Notes: a model not told the origin generated them from the letters alone. DNA of 64,000 bases from Anaerococcus mediterraneensis (GCF_900128415.1 NZ_LT635772.1:1612001-1676000); one strand, 5' to 3'. Positions 7,639 through 16,797 are shown, numbered from the stretch's first letter. Numbers and translations are program-made.

Positions 7639-7921
7639 AAATTATAACTACATCAACAACTTTATCAAACTTCAGATCTCCAATGTACTTATTTTCACTA
7701 AGATATACTTCCCACAAGGATCTTAGGTATGAATCTTCTTTTATGTCCTCGATTATTTCCTCATAGTCTTTCATTATCTCCTGACTTCCTCTTTTCTTTT
7801 AGGCTCTTTCTATTGCTTTTTTTAAAGTTTCATAGTTTATCTCATCTTTTTTTAGTTTGTAGAGGGTGTATAGGGCGTAAAAGTCTCTCATTCGTGTCGT
7901 TGCTATATTTCTTCTACAACT
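7613..7921 (-). pseudogene. C-terminal fragment of an AbiEii-type toxin
   Basis: The frame reads RNIATTRMRDFYALYTLYKL, then KKDEINYETLKKAIERA, then a TAA (7801-7799), then KKRGSQEIMKDYEEIIEDIK and EDSYLRSLWEVYLSENKYIG to a stop at 7613. This matches the C-terminal half of nucleotidyltransferase toxins of the AbiEii/AbiGii family. The in-frame TAA and the missing nucleotidyltransferase core make it non-functional. It lies downstream of the AbiEi antitoxin and of a gene start that resembles the AbiEii N-terminus, so the original toxin gene has been split. Confidence 0.7.
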
Positions 7922-7965
7922 TCATATTATATTAGCCAATATCCCATCATTGATTTCCTGAAATC

Positions 7966-7999
7966 AAAAAAGCACCTATCATTTTGTAAAATAGGTGCC
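7966..7999 (-). terminator. Rho-independent terminator after the chimeric 82-residue ORF
   Basis: On the minus strand GGCACCTAT and ATAGGTGC form a stem with an 11-base loop followed by TTTTTT. It sits just after the stop of the 82-residue ORF and before the AbiEii C-terminal remnant, so it must have arrived with the inserted membrane-protein segment. Confidence 0.8.
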
Positions 8000-8004
8000 A
8001 AAAT

Positions 8005-8253
8005 TTATTTTTTAACTTTTAACTTCTTAATAACCAATAATCCAATTACAACCGTTAACCAATAACAAACCTCACATAGAAATAATATTAATAATATTTC
8101 TTTTGTATGAGTCTTATTTATATCATATTTCAAAAAATAAGAAACACCAAAAATAAAAAGCCCAAATATGTTATACAGAAAGGCTTTTAAGAACGTATTT
8201 TTCTTCTCTGCCAGACTTCTTATCTTGCCCTTTATACTCTCGATATTAATCAC
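8005..8253 (-). pseudogene. Chimeric ORF: AbiEii N-terminus joined to a membrane-protein tail
   Basis: An 82-residue frame starting GTG at 8253, overlapping the antitoxin stop (GTGA), exactly as abiEii overlaps abiEi. The first 19 residues (MINIESIKGKIRSLAEKKN) look like the start of an AbiEii toxin. The rest does not: it contains two hydrophobic segments (NIFGLFIFGVSYFL; ILLILFLCEVCYWL then VIGLLVIKKL) and ends in lysines. A deletion or insertion seems to have fused the toxin start to the end of an unrelated membrane gene with its own terminator. It is probably translated but has no toxin active site. Confidence 0.55.
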
Positions 8254-8837
8254 GATAATACCTCCATGTATTTTCTAATTTCATTTTCTATTTTAAATAA
8301 TTTACTGTATTTTATGAGTCGTCTTAGATTTTTATTTTCTGATTTAAAGTATCTTTTTATGGCTTCTGTAAAAATTTGCTTATCTATTTTTTCTCTGTCG
8401 ATTATGATATCGCAAATTGTTCGATCTATATCGTAAACTGGAATAAGGTTGCCTTGCGGTGATTTTATTTCTGTCTTTCCTAGTTCGTATAAGTCTTTTT
8501 TTACATAGTGAACTTGTAGATCCTCATATCTTTTTTTGATATGGCTTGCATTATAGCCTTGGGGCACAGATATATGAAATACATTTGGAGTTCTATCTGA
8601 TAGGTCGTGGAGATAGAGGGCTGTTTGATGTGAAAATATAATTCGATTACTATTTGATGATATTAAAACAAAATCGTCTATTACTTTTCCTTTTAATTGA
8701 TATAGACCTGGTCTTAATCTTTCTAATTGTCCGATTTTTGTTAATTCTGATAGATTATGCCTAGTATATCCAAGTTCTTCTGCTTCTTTGTTGGTGATTA
8801 CTAAATTTTCTTGGATATATTCTTTAAGTGTATTCAT
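8250..8837 (-). CDS. AbiEi-type antitoxin/transcriptional regulator of a type IV TA system
   Basis: A 195-residue protein with an N-terminal winged-helix segment (NKEAEELGYTRHNLSELTKI, then LERLRPGLYQL) and the AbiEi domain (SHQTALYLHDLSDRTPNVFH, then YDIDRTICDIIID). In AbiE systems this protein represses the operon and counters the AbiEii nucleotidyltransferase toxin without binding it. It starts at ATG 8837 with a GAGGAGG site about 7 bases upstream. The antitoxin is full length, but its toxin is destroyed downstream, so it may survive as an orphan regulator. A palindrome spans its promoter. Confidence 0.82.
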   Translation of the reverse strand: MNTLKEYIQENLVITNKEAEELGYTRHNLSELTKIGQLERLRPGLYQLKGKVIDDFVLISSNSNRIIFSHQTALYLHDLSDRTPNVFHISVPQGYNASHIKKRYEDLQVHYVKKDLYELGKTEIKSPQGNLIPVYDIDRTICDIIIDREKIDKQIFTEAIKRYFKSENKNLRRLIKYSKLFKIENEIRKYMEVLS

Positions 8838-8857
8838 AGTCCGCCTCCTCTCGTTTA

Positions 8858-8893
8858 CGCTTTTATTATATGTTATAAAAGCGAATATGTAAA
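8858..8893 (-). promoter_or_regulatory. AbiEi promoter with overlapping palindromic operator
   Basis: TTTACA (8893-8888), 17-base spacer, TATAAT (8870-8865). The palindrome CGCTTTTAT...ATAAAAGCG (8858-8883) covers the spacer and -10, a natural site for autorepression by the AbiEi winged helix (inferred). Confidence 0.7.
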
Positions 8894-9000
8894 GTTACTT
8901 ATGAGTTTTCCATTTTTTGAAAAAGGATGTAACGAATCCTTACTCCCTTTCTAAAATTATTCTTTCTTAACTCAATATTACTAATATTATTATAGTTACT

Positions 9001-9089
9001 CTCCGATTTTCGGATTTCTAGAAATCTGTTATTCGGAGTTCTTAAATTCCGATTTTCGGAAGTCTGGACTTCTGATTTCAGAGATCAGA
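9001..9089. repeat. Array of consecutive palindromes
   Basis: Within 90 bases there are four back-to-back inverted repeats. CTCCGA/TCGGAG (9001-9038) has GATTTCTAGAAATC (9013-9026) nested inside. Then come TTCCGATTTTCGGAA (9047-9061), AGTCTGGACT (9061-9070) and TCTGAT/ATCAGA (9071-9089). The 13-mer TCCGATTTTCGGA occurs twice, 46 bases apart. No U-run follows, so this is not a simple terminator. The rest of 8894-9142 shows no coding sequence. Confidence 0.7.
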
Positions 9090-9142
9090 TTTTGTATTAT
9101 TAGTTATATTTAAAATTTATATACACTCACTTCTTAGAAAAA

Positions 9143-9167
9143 AAGAGCAGCCTTTTAAGCTACTCTT
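9143..9167 (-). terminator. Rho-independent terminator downstream of rlmD
   Basis: On the minus strand AAGAGTAGC and GCTGCTCTT form a 9-base stem with one mismatch, followed by a T-rich run. It lies about 175 bases after the rlmD stop and probably ends the dnaE-pfkA-pyk-rlmD transcript. Confidence 0.75.
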
Positions 9168-9218
9168 GTAGAAAGTATAAAATGGGTTTTATCTTATTAT
9201 ATTTTTCTTTGTGTCTCC

Positions 9219-9343
9219 TCATACCAGTTGCAAAACTACTCTTACGTCCATGTAGTTTTTTTGGGTCTTTTTGACGTATCCTTCTTCATCTTTATCGAAG
9301 ACAAAATGCTTATAAAACTGCTTAAAATGCAGGATTTCTAAGT
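9219..9343 (-). pseudogene. Unassigned reading-frame tail between rlmD and its terminator
   Basis: A minus-strand frame, shifted relative to rlmD and open into its 3' end, continues KQFYKHFVFDKDEEGYVKK and then YMDVRVVLQLV to a TGA at 9219. The composition is protein-like but no family is recognised and no start is visible. It could be the truncated end of a gene cut off by integration at the rlmD 3' end, or chance. Confidence 0.25.
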
Positions 9344-10591
9344 TTACATCTTTTGTATCAACGCTATAGTTTCGACATGCATAGTCTGCGGAAACATGTC
9401 TACTGCCTTGACTTTTTCTAATTTATATCCTTGTTTTTCAAACCTATTTATGTCTCTGGCTAGGGTTTGAGGGTTGCAGGAGATGTAGATTATTTCTTTT
9501 AGGCCTGATTTGCCTATGGCTTTAATTAGGTCTTTGTCGAGTCCTGCTCTAGGTGGGTCTACTATTAGGCTGTCGATTTTTTCTTTTTTAATAAATTTTT
9601 CATCAATGTATTTGGCGTTTTTGGCTATGAATTTATAATCTTTGAGATTGTTATTTTCTGCATTTATATTTGCATCTTTGATGGCGTTTTTATTTATCTC
9701 AACTCCTACTAAATTATCCCCATTTATAGCTATTGATGAGGTGGCTGATCCACAATATAGGTCTAGGACTCTTTTGCCTTCTCCCAAAAACTTTTTCGCT
9801 TCGGCATAGAGCTTTTCTATTTGAAAGTCATTTACCTGATAAAAATCATTGCCGCTTATTTTGAAAGTTTTATCAAATATATTATATTGTAAATGGTCTT
9901 TTCCTGATATATTTATATTTTTCTTAGCTATGGTATTTATATAATAATCAGAGCCTGAGTATTTTTGATTTATATAATCTATAAGGTCACTATTATCTTC
10001 TATATGTAGATTTAACATTATTATTTCATTGTTTGTTCTTATTGTTATTTCTTTTATTGATCCAGGATGTTTTTCTGCTATATCTTTTGTGATTTTTTCT
10101 ATAGCTGATAGGTTTTCTCCAATTATTTCCCTAGCCAAGAGACAATCCTCTATATAGACTAGGTCGTTTGAATAGGATTTGTTATAGGCAAGCCTGCCAT
10201 CCCTATCTACTTGCAGTCTTATTTTATTTCTATATCTAAGCTCTTTACTTGGGATGATTTCAATGTCACCTATCTTGTAGGAAGTTTGTTTCTCTAATGC
10301 ATTTTTTATTAGTTTTTTCTTTAGTTCTAGTTGGCTTTGATAATTTATATCCATAATAGTACAAGCCCCACATTCATAATAATATGGACATGGAGCTTGT
10401 ATTTGTACCGGGCTTTCTTTAATTGTTTTTATCTTTTTTGCCTTATAAAAGTTTTTCATTTCTTCTATGATTTCTATCTCACAGATTTCACCATAGACTG
10501 CATCTTGGATAAAAGCAATCTTTTCAGGCGTTTTGCCAACACCCCTGCCGTCTTGTAGGATATCTATTATTTCGATATCTGTATATTTCAT
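9344..10591 (-). CDS. rlmD: 23S rRNA (uracil-5-)-methyltransferase RlmD/RumA type
   Basis: A 415-residue SAM-dependent RNA methyltransferase that makes 5-methyluridine in 23S rRNA. It has an N-terminal TRAM-like beta domain (about 1-55), iron-sulfur cysteines in CPYYYECGACT and the later CLLAREI, the SAM site LDLYCGSATSSIAI, VDPPRAGLD, the catalytic cysteine in ISCNPQTLARDI, and the C-terminal FPQTMHVETIAL. The start overlaps the pyk stop (TAATG). Substrate position (RlmD versus RlmCD) cannot be decided by eye. Its 3' end marks the edge of the accessory region. Confidence 0.9.
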   Translation of the reverse strand: MKYTDIEIIDILQDGRGVGKTPEKIAFIQDAVYGEICEIEIIEEMKNFYKAKKIKTIKESPVQIQAPCPYYYECGACTIMDINYQSQLELKKKLIKNALEKQTSYKIGDIEIIPSKELRYRNKIRLQVDRDGRLAYNKSYSNDLVYIEDCLLAREIIGENLSAIEKITKDIAEKHPGSIKEITIRTNNEIIMLNLHIEDNSDLIDYINQKYSGSDYYINTIAKKNINISGKDHLQYNIFDKTFKISGNDFYQVNDFQIEKLYAEAKKFLGEGKRVLDLYCGSATSSIAINGDNLVGVEINKNAIKDANINAENNNLKDYKFIAKNAKYIDEKFIKKEKIDSLIVDPPRAGLDKDLIKAIGKSGLKEIIYISCNPQTLARDINRFEKQGYKLEKVKAVDMFPQTMHVETIALIQKM

Positions 10592-12363
10592 TAGATTACT
10601 CTTGTTTCTCCGTTATAGATTACTCCACCGATTGGATCTACTGTTACGGTTTGACCATCTTCTACTAGGTTTACGATGTTTGAAGCTCCCACTACTGCAG
10701 GTATACCAAAGTGAACAGCAGCTACTGCTGTATGGCTTGTTAGACCGCCAGTCTCTGTAACAATTGCTGAAGATTTTTCGATAAATTCTGTTATGTCTGA
10801 ATCAGTAAATTTACCTACTATTATGTCACCATCCTCAAACTTGGATTCTAGTTCTTTTTTGGTAGAACCAATTACAACCTTACCAGATACTGATTTAGAT
10901 CCTATACCTGTACCAGATGTGATTATATCTCCTATAACGTGTACTTTGATTAGGTTTGATGAACCGCTTACTCCTAATGGTACACCAGCTGTTACAACTG
11001 TTAGGTCACCTTCTTCTAGATATCCTTCGCTTAGACCAGAAACTATAGCTCTTTCTATTAGTTCGTCTGTTTCATGCGCTTGTTGGATTACTAGAGGATA
11101 AACACCCCATACTACTGATAGCTGACGAGCGACAACATCTGTAGTTGTAGCTGCTACAATTGTAGTTCTTGGTCTAAATTTAGATATTACCCTAGAGGTA
11201 TTACCTGAGGATGTGCATGAGATTATAGCCTTGGCATCTAATTCTCTTGCAATTTGACAGGTTGATCTAGCTATAGAGTTGGTTGTATTTCTCCTTGTGA
11301 TAACTTTTGTGTTGTATACTTTTTCTATAAAGTCATCTGATAGCTCTGTTGTAATACATATATCTCTCATGGTTTTTACAGCTTGAACTGGATATTTACC
11401 ACCAGCTGTCTCGCCTGAAAGCATAACACAGTCAGTACCATCTATTATAGCATTAGCTACGTCTGTTGTCTCTGCTCTTGTTGGTCTTGGATTTCTAATC
11501 ATTGAGTCAAGCATTTGTGTAGCTGTGATAACTGGTTTTGCAGCAGCATTACATCTTCTAATGATGTCTTTTTGTACTCCTGGTATTAGCTCTGTTTTGA
11601 TTTCTATACCAAGGTCACCCCTTGCTACCATGATTCCATCAGATGCTTCAATGATTTCTTCAATATTGTCAACACCTTCTTGGGACTCAATCTTAGAAAT
11701 AATTTTAATATCTTCTCCGCCGTGGTCTTCAAGGACCTTTCTTATATCATAAACGTCTTCTTTTTTACGAACGAAAGAAGCAGCTATAAGATCGATACCG
11801 TTTTCGATACCAAATTTAATGTCATCAACATCCTTTGGTGTGATTGATGGTAGGTTGGTTTTTGAGCCTGGTAGATTAACTCCCTTGTGGTTTGAAAGTA
11901 CACCATTGTTTAATACTTTACAAACTACATCAGTACCATCTTTTATATCTATAACCTCAAGTTGTACAAGACCGTCATCTATGTAGATTTCGCTGCCTAT
12001 TTTTACATCATTTGGTAATCCCTTGTGGGTGACAGATACTATTTCTTGTGTACCTATGACATCTCTGGTTGTAAGGGTGAATATATCATCTGGTTTTAGG
12101 AATATTTCATCAACATTGTAGTTGCCTGTTCTGATCTCTGGTCCCTTTGTATCTAGCATGATAGCTATTGGTGCATTAAGCTTTCTTCTAAGTCTTCTAA
12201 TTGTTTTGATTTTTTCTAAGTGTTCTTCATGTGTTCCGTGTGAAAAGTTAAGTCTTGCAACGTTCATTCCATTTTGGATAAGTTGCTCAAGTACCTCTGG
12301 TTTTTCACTGGCTGGTCCTATAGTACAAACTATCTTGGTTTTTTTTAATATTTCTGGTTGCAT
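10591..12363 (-). CDS. pyk: Pyruvate kinase with C-terminal PEP-utilizer domain
   Basis: A 590-residue enzyme converting phosphoenolpyruvate and ADP to pyruvate and ATP in glycolysis. It shows NFSHGTHEEH, MLDTKGPEIRTG, the metal and substrate region KIESQEGVDNIEEI, ARGDLGIEI and MLSGETAGGKYPVQAV. Beyond the usual 470 residues it carries an extra swivelling phosphohistidine-type domain with GGLTSHTAVAAVHFGIPAVV, common in Firmicute pyruvate kinases. AGGAGG precedes the ATG. It is the third gene of dnaE-pfkA-pyk, coupling the two key glycolytic kinases. Confidence 0.96.
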   Translation of the reverse strand: MQPEILKKTKIVCTIGPASEKPEVLEQLIQNGMNVARLNFSHGTHEEHLEKIKTIRRLRRKLNAPIAIMLDTKGPEIRTGNYNVDEIFLKPDDIFTLTTRDVIGTQEIVSVTHKGLPNDVKIGSEIYIDDGLVQLEVIDIKDGTDVVCKVLNNGVLSNHKGVNLPGSKTNLPSITPKDVDDIKFGIENGIDLIAASFVRKKEDVYDIRKVLEDHGGEDIKIISKIESQEGVDNIEEIIEASDGIMVARGDLGIEIKTELIPGVQKDIIRRCNAAAKPVITATQMLDSMIRNPRPTRAETTDVANAIIDGTDCVMLSGETAGGKYPVQAVKTMRDICITTELSDDFIEKVYNTKVITRRNTTNSIARSTCQIARELDAKAIISCTSSGNTSRVISKFRPRTTIVAATTTDVVARQLSVVWGVYPLVIQQAHETDELIERAIVSGLSEGYLEEGDLTVVTAGVPLGVSGSSNLIKVHVIGDIITSGTGIGSKSVSGKVVIGSTKKELESKFEDGDIIVGKFTDSDITEFIEKSSAIVTETGGLTSHTAVAAVHFGIPAVVGASNIVNLVEDGQTVTVDPIGGVIYNGETRVI

Positions 12364-12371
12364 ACTTCCTC

Positions 12372-13331
12372 CTATCTTGACAAGCTGTTTGCAAGATCAT
12401 AAAGATTTTCATCAAAAACTGACTTGACTGTTGTAGCTTCATCAATACTTACTTCTATTAGTTTTCCGTTTTTATATCCTATGGCTATGCCAGTTTTTTC
12501 TTCTGATAATAGCTCTACTGCCCTAGCCCCCATTGATGAGCCTAGGAGTCTATCTACAGCAGATGGAGATCCACCTCTTTGTACGTGACCTAAGACTGTA
12601 ACTTTTGTCTCTATTCCAGTTTTCTCTTCTAGTTCTGATGCTAATGAATATGGGTCCCCTACACCCTCAGCTAGGGTTATAAGGTGGTGAAGTTTGCCTC
12701 TTTTTCTGCCATGCTCCATCTTGGCTATAATTTCATTTATAGAAAATTCGTGTTCTGGTACTATAATTGATTCTGCCCCACCAGATAAGCCTGAAAATAA
12801 GGCCAAATCACCGCAATGACGCCCCATTACCTCTATAACAACTGCCCTACCATGAGAGCTTGATGTATCACGGAGTTTTCCAATAGCGTCTGAAACTGTC
12901 TCTATAGCTGTGAAAAATCCTATTGTAAAATCAGTATAACCCATGTCATTGTCTATGGTGCCTGGTATGCCAACTGTTTTTATACCTAGGTCAGAAAGAG
13001 CCTTCGCTCCCTTAAAAGAGCCGTCACCGCCTACCACTATTAGGCCTTCTATACCATAATCAGCTAGGATCTGTGCTCCTCTTTTTTGACCCTCAGCTGT
13101 TGTAAATTCTTTGCTCCTAGCAGTACCTAAAATAGTACCACCCTTGTGGATTATATCTGCTACTGATGATATATTCATTTCATAAATATCACCTTTCATC
13201 AGACCATCAAATCCATTTCTAACACCTTTGATTCTCATAGATTTATTTAGAGCAGTCCTAACTGCTGCCCTAATAGCAGAGTTCATGCCTGGGGCATCCC
13301 CGCCACTTGTAAGTATCCCTATAGTCTTCAT
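12372..13331 (-). CDS. pfkA: ATP-dependent 6-phosphofructokinase
   Basis: A 319-residue bacterial phosphofructokinase of standard length, committing fructose 6-phosphate to glycolysis. It has the ATP loop GILTSGGDAPGMNSAIRA, GGDGSFKGA, the catalytic PGTIDNDMGYTDFTIGF, MGRHCGDLAL and VLGHVQRGGSPSA. AAGGAG lies 6 bases before the ATG. It sits 8 bases upstream of pyk in the same operon, so both are probably co-regulated. Confidence 0.96.
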   Translation of the reverse strand: MKTIGILTSGGDAPGMNSAIRAAVRTALNKSMRIKGVRNGFDGLMKGDIYEMNISSVADIIHKGGTILGTARSKEFTTAEGQKRGAQILADYGIEGLIVVGGDGSFKGAKALSDLGIKTVGIPGTIDNDMGYTDFTIGFFTAIETVSDAIGKLRDTSSSHGRAVVIEVMGRHCGDLALFSGLSGGAESIIVPEHEFSINEIIAKMEHGRKRGKLHHLITLAEGVGDPYSLASELEEKTGIETKVTVLGHVQRGGSPSAVDRLLGSSMGARAVELLSEEKTGIAIGYKNGKLIEVSIDEATTVKSVFDENLYDLANSLSR

Positions 13332-13340
13332 TAGTTCTCC

Positions 13341-16300
13341 TTATTCTAACTTTATATTTTCTTTTCCTAGTCTTGTTTCTAAAAGGCTCTTGGTTTTTTC
13401 ATTTAGGTTGATCCATAATCTTGGATCAAGACTGACTAACTTTTTCTTATCCTCAAAATATATCTTTACTGGGTTGTTGCCTTTGTTGGATTTTAGCAAG
13501 ACTTTAATTTCATTATACTCTATAAATTTCATTTTTAGATAGACAGTTGATAAATTTGCCTTATCTAAATCAATAAATTCCGACGCTAATAATTTTACAT
13601 CACTTTCGTCGGTTTGCAATTTTCCTTTGACAATGAGAACATTTTCATTTTCAATTAGGCTGTTATATTTTGCATAAGTCTGTGGGAAAATCACCATCTC
13701 TATACTACCATACATATCCTCTAGGTTAGCAAAGGCCATGAGATCTCTCTTTTTGGTAGTTAATTCTTTTTTATTATTTAATATACCAGCCATAGTCACA
13801 TATGACCCATCCAATCTTAGGATTTGCCCTTCATCCATATTTTGCCTAAAATCACAAGTGAAATTGACAATTTTCTCAAGGGCTGTGGCCCTCTGGCTGA
13901 GTGGATGATCCGATATATAAAATCCTAGGACTTCTTTTTCTAAAGAGAGTTTTATCTTTTTAGGATATTCTCCTATATCTGGTATATCTATATCCTTGTT
14001 GGATACCTCTCCAGTCATGTCTAATAGGTTCATCTGTCCGCTTACATTTATTTTGTTATTGTCATGGACGTTGTTTATAGCAAGTTCATAAACTCCCATA
14101 AGAGATGACCTTGTGTAGCCTAGACTATCAAAAGCTCCTGCCTTTATGAGGGATTCTATGCCTTTTTTATTTAGGGACCTAGAGTCTATATCCTCAAGTC
14201 TTTCTAGGAAATCCTTGAAATTGACAAATAATCCGCCTTGGTTTCTTGCTTTTATAATAGCATCAATCAGATTTGATCCTACATTTTTTATTCCAGATAA
14301 GCCGAAGATTATCTTTCCATCAGCAACTTCAAAGGATCCGAAAGATTTATTTATATCTGGTGCTAGGACTTCTATGCCAAGCCTTTTAGCCTCTGATACA
14401 TATAAATATAGTTTTGATGACTGATCCATTACAGATGATATGAGGTTGGCCATGTACTCTTCTGGATAATATTCTTTCAGATATGCTGTCTGGACAGCAA
14501 CTAGAGAATAGGCTGCTGAGTGAGACTTGTTGAAGGCATATTTAGCAAAGGAAATCATCTCATCATAGATTGTATTGGCGGCCATCTTGCTGACTCCATT
14601 TCTGATGGCTCCTGGTATGATGACCTTGCCAGCTTCATCGACCTTGCCATTTATAAATATATCCCTATTTTCCTCCATGACATCCATTTTCTTTTTGCTC
14701 ATGGCTCGTCTGAGATTATCTGCCTCTCCCAAGGAATATCCTGCAAGTTTTTGTACAATCTGCATAACCTGCTCTTGATAAACTATAATCCCGTAGGTTA
14801 CCCCCAAGATATCCTTCAACTTTTCATCTAAAAACCTGACATCTCCTGGGTTATTTTTATTATGAATGTATTTTGGTATCTCATCCATAGGCCCTGGCCT
14901 AAAAAGAGAGTTGGCAGCTATGAGATCATCAAAAACTGTAGGTTTTAGGTTTTTTAGAAAATTTCTCATGCCTGCTGACTCAAACTGAAAAATCCCTATT
15001 GTGTTTGCCTTATTGAATTGTTTGAGGACTTTTTTATCATTGACATCTATATTTTTTATGTCAACATGTACGCCGCGGTTTTTCTTTATATCCTTGATAG
15101 TATCCTTTATAACAGTGAGGTTTCTTAGGCCCAAAAAGTCCATCTTTAAAAGACCAAGCTCTTCAATCTCTGTCATATCAAATTGGCTTACTAATTGATC
15201 ATTGGATAGGGCTAGTGGGATTATATCTGTAAGTGGGTCTTTTGAGATAACAACTCCAGCCGCATGGATTGATGTATGGCGAGGAAGGCCCTCTAGTTTT
15301 CTAGCTGTATCTATTAGTCTCTTGCCATCTGCATCCTTGTGGTAAGATGCCCTAAAATCTTCTGACTCCTCCAAGGCCTTGTCAATTGTCATGCCTATTG
15401 TCGCTGGTATTTGCTTGGCTATGGTATCTACCTTGCCATAATTTATATCTAAAACCCTACCTACATCTCTGATGGCATTTCTTGCCTGCATTCTACCAAA
15501 GGTTATGATCTGTGAAACATGGTCCCTACCATAAAGATCGTTAACATATTCTACAACCTTATCCCTAAGGACATAGTCAAAATCTATATCTATATCTGGC
15601 ATGGAGACTCTCTCAGGATTTAGAAATCTCTCAAAAATCAAATTATATTTTATAGGGTCAATCTGGGTTATATCGAGGGCATAAGAGACTATAGATCCTG
15701 CTGCAGACCCCCTGCCAGGACCTACTGCTATGTCATTTTCCCTGGCGTATTTTACAAAATCCCAAACAATTAGGAAATAATCCACATAGCCCATAGAGTC
15801 TATAACTTCTATTTCTTTTTTTGTTCTTTCGGCAATTTCCCTATCGATCTGGTCATACTTTTGACTAAGTCCTTGGTTGACCAAAAGCTTTAGGTAATCT
15901 AAATTTGATAAGCCTTCTGGTATTTTTGTAAAATATGGCAGATGTGGCTGGTGGAATTTTATCTCTACATTGCACCTATCTGCAATCTTTTGGGTATTGC
16001 TTATAGCATTTTTGTAGTCTTTAAAAATTTCTGCCATGGTTTGGCTATCTTTGAGATAAAACTCCCTACAAGGCATCTTCATCCTGTCTTCATCTTTTAT
16101 GAGGGCCCCAGTTTGGATACACAAAAGAGCATCTTGGAAGTAGGCGTCTTCTTTTTCTATGTAGTGGACATCATTTGTAGCTACCATTTCTATATCTAAT
16201 TTTCTGCTTATATAGGATATGGCCTTGTTTACCTTGGCCTGTTCTTTTAATCCATGGTCTTGGATTTCTAGAAAGAAATTCCCCTTGCCAAAGGCATCCT

Positions 16301-16787
16301 CATATTTTTTAGCTGTCTCTATAGCCCCATCCATATCATCTTCTAGGATTCTTTGGTTGACCTGGCCATTTAGACAAGCAGAAAGTGCTATCAAGCCCTC
16401 TGTATGATCTTTTATATAGTCAAAATCCACCCTAGGTTTATAATAAAAACCATTGACATAGGCTTCTGAAACAATTTTAACCAAATTTTTATAACCCGTA
16501 TTATTTTCCGCCAAAAGGATCAGATGGTAGTACCTTCTATTTGTAGGATCCTTTATCCTGTGATCTCTTTCTGAAACATAGACTTCACAGCCAATAATAG
16601 GTTTTATATTTCTTTTTATAGCCTGCTTATAAAATTCAATGACCCCATACATCTGCCCATGGTCTGTTATAGCTACAGAATCCATACCAAGTTCTAGGCA
16701 CTTATCCAAAAGTTCATCTATCCTGGTAAAGCCATCTAATAGTGAATATTCAGTATGAAGGTGGAGATGGGTGAATTTTTCTGTCAT
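13341..16787 (-). CDS. dnaE: DNA polymerase III subunit alpha, DnaE type
   Basis: An 1148-residue replicative polymerase. It has an N-terminal PHP domain (THLHLHTEYSLLDGF, AITDHGQMYG), catalytic aspartates in MPDIDIDFDYVLRD, VGPGRGSAAGSIVSYAL, the helix-hairpin-helix region, and a C-terminal OB domain. It lacks the inserted proofreading exonuclease of PolC, so it is DnaE. The start is the ATG at 16787, not the upstream in-frame ATG at 16814, because AGAGGA lies directly before 16787 and the protein then begins TEKFTHLHLH. It is 10 bases after whiA. Confidence 0.96.
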   Translation of the reverse strand: MTEKFTHLHLHTEYSLLDGFTRIDELLDKCLELGMDSVAITDHGQMYGVIEFYKQAIKRNIKPIIGCEVYVSERDHRIKDPTNRRYYHLILLAENNTGYKNLVKIVSEAYVNGFYYKPRVDFDYIKDHTEGLIALSACLNGQVNQRILEDDMDGAIETAKKYEDAFGKGNFFLEIQDHGLKEQAKVNKAISYISRKLDIEMVATNDVHYIEKEDAYFQDALLCIQTGALIKDEDRMKMPCREFYLKDSQTMAEIFKDYKNAISNTQKIADRCNVEIKFHQPHLPYFTKIPEGLSNLDYLKLLVNQGLSQKYDQIDREIAERTKKEIEVIDSMGYVDYFLIVWDFVKYARENDIAVGPGRGSAAGSIVSYALDITQIDPIKYNLIFERFLNPERVSMPDIDIDFDYVLRDKVVEYVNDLYGRDHVSQIITFGRMQARNAIRDVGRVLDINYGKVDTIAKQIPATIGMTIDKALEESEDFRASYHKDADGKRLIDTARKLEGLPRHTSIHAAGVVISKDPLTDIIPLALSNDQLVSQFDMTEIEELGLLKMDFLGLRNLTVIKDTIKDIKKNRGVHVDIKNIDVNDKKVLKQFNKANTIGIFQFESAGMRNFLKNLKPTVFDDLIAANSLFRPGPMDEIPKYIHNKNNPGDVRFLDEKLKDILGVTYGIIVYQEQVMQIVQKLAGYSLGEADNLRRAMSKKKMDVMEENRDIFINGKVDEAGKVIIPGAIRNGVSKMAANTIYDEMISFAKYAFNKSHSAAYSLVAVQTAYLKEYYPEEYMANLISSVMDQSSKLYLYVSEAKRLGIEVLAPDINKSFGSFEVADGKIIFGLSGIKNVGSNLIDAIIKARNQGGLFVNFKDFLERLEDIDSRSLNKKGIESLIKAGAFDSLGYTRSSLMGVYELAINNVHDNNKINVSGQMNLLDMTGEVSNKDIDIPDIGEYPKKIKLSLEKEVLGFYISDHPLSQRATALEKIVNFTCDFRQNMDEGQILRLDGSYVTMAGILNNKKELTTKKRDLMAFANLEDMYGSIEMVIFPQTYAKYNSLIENENVLIVKGKLQTDESDVKLLASEFIDLDKANLSTVYLKMKFIEYNEIKVLLKSNKGNNPVKIYFEDKKKLVSLDPRLWINLNEKTKSLLETRLGKENIKLE

Positions 16788-16797
16788 ATAATCCTCT

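Noticed and set aside
7729..7935. 68-residue plus-strand frame opposite the AbiEii remnant
   Set aside because: Leucine/phenylalanine-rich shadow of the lysine-rich minus strand; no start signals.
9001..9089. CRISPR array
   Set aside because: No regularly spaced identical repeats with unique spacers; the elements are adjacent palindromes of differing sequence.
1..9343. Prophage remnant
   Set aside because: No structural, packaging or lysis genes; relaxase and MobC point to a mobilizable or conjugative element.
13341..16787. PolC-type polymerase
   Set aside because: The PHP domain is at the N-terminus without an inserted exonuclease, and the length and motifs are those of DnaE.
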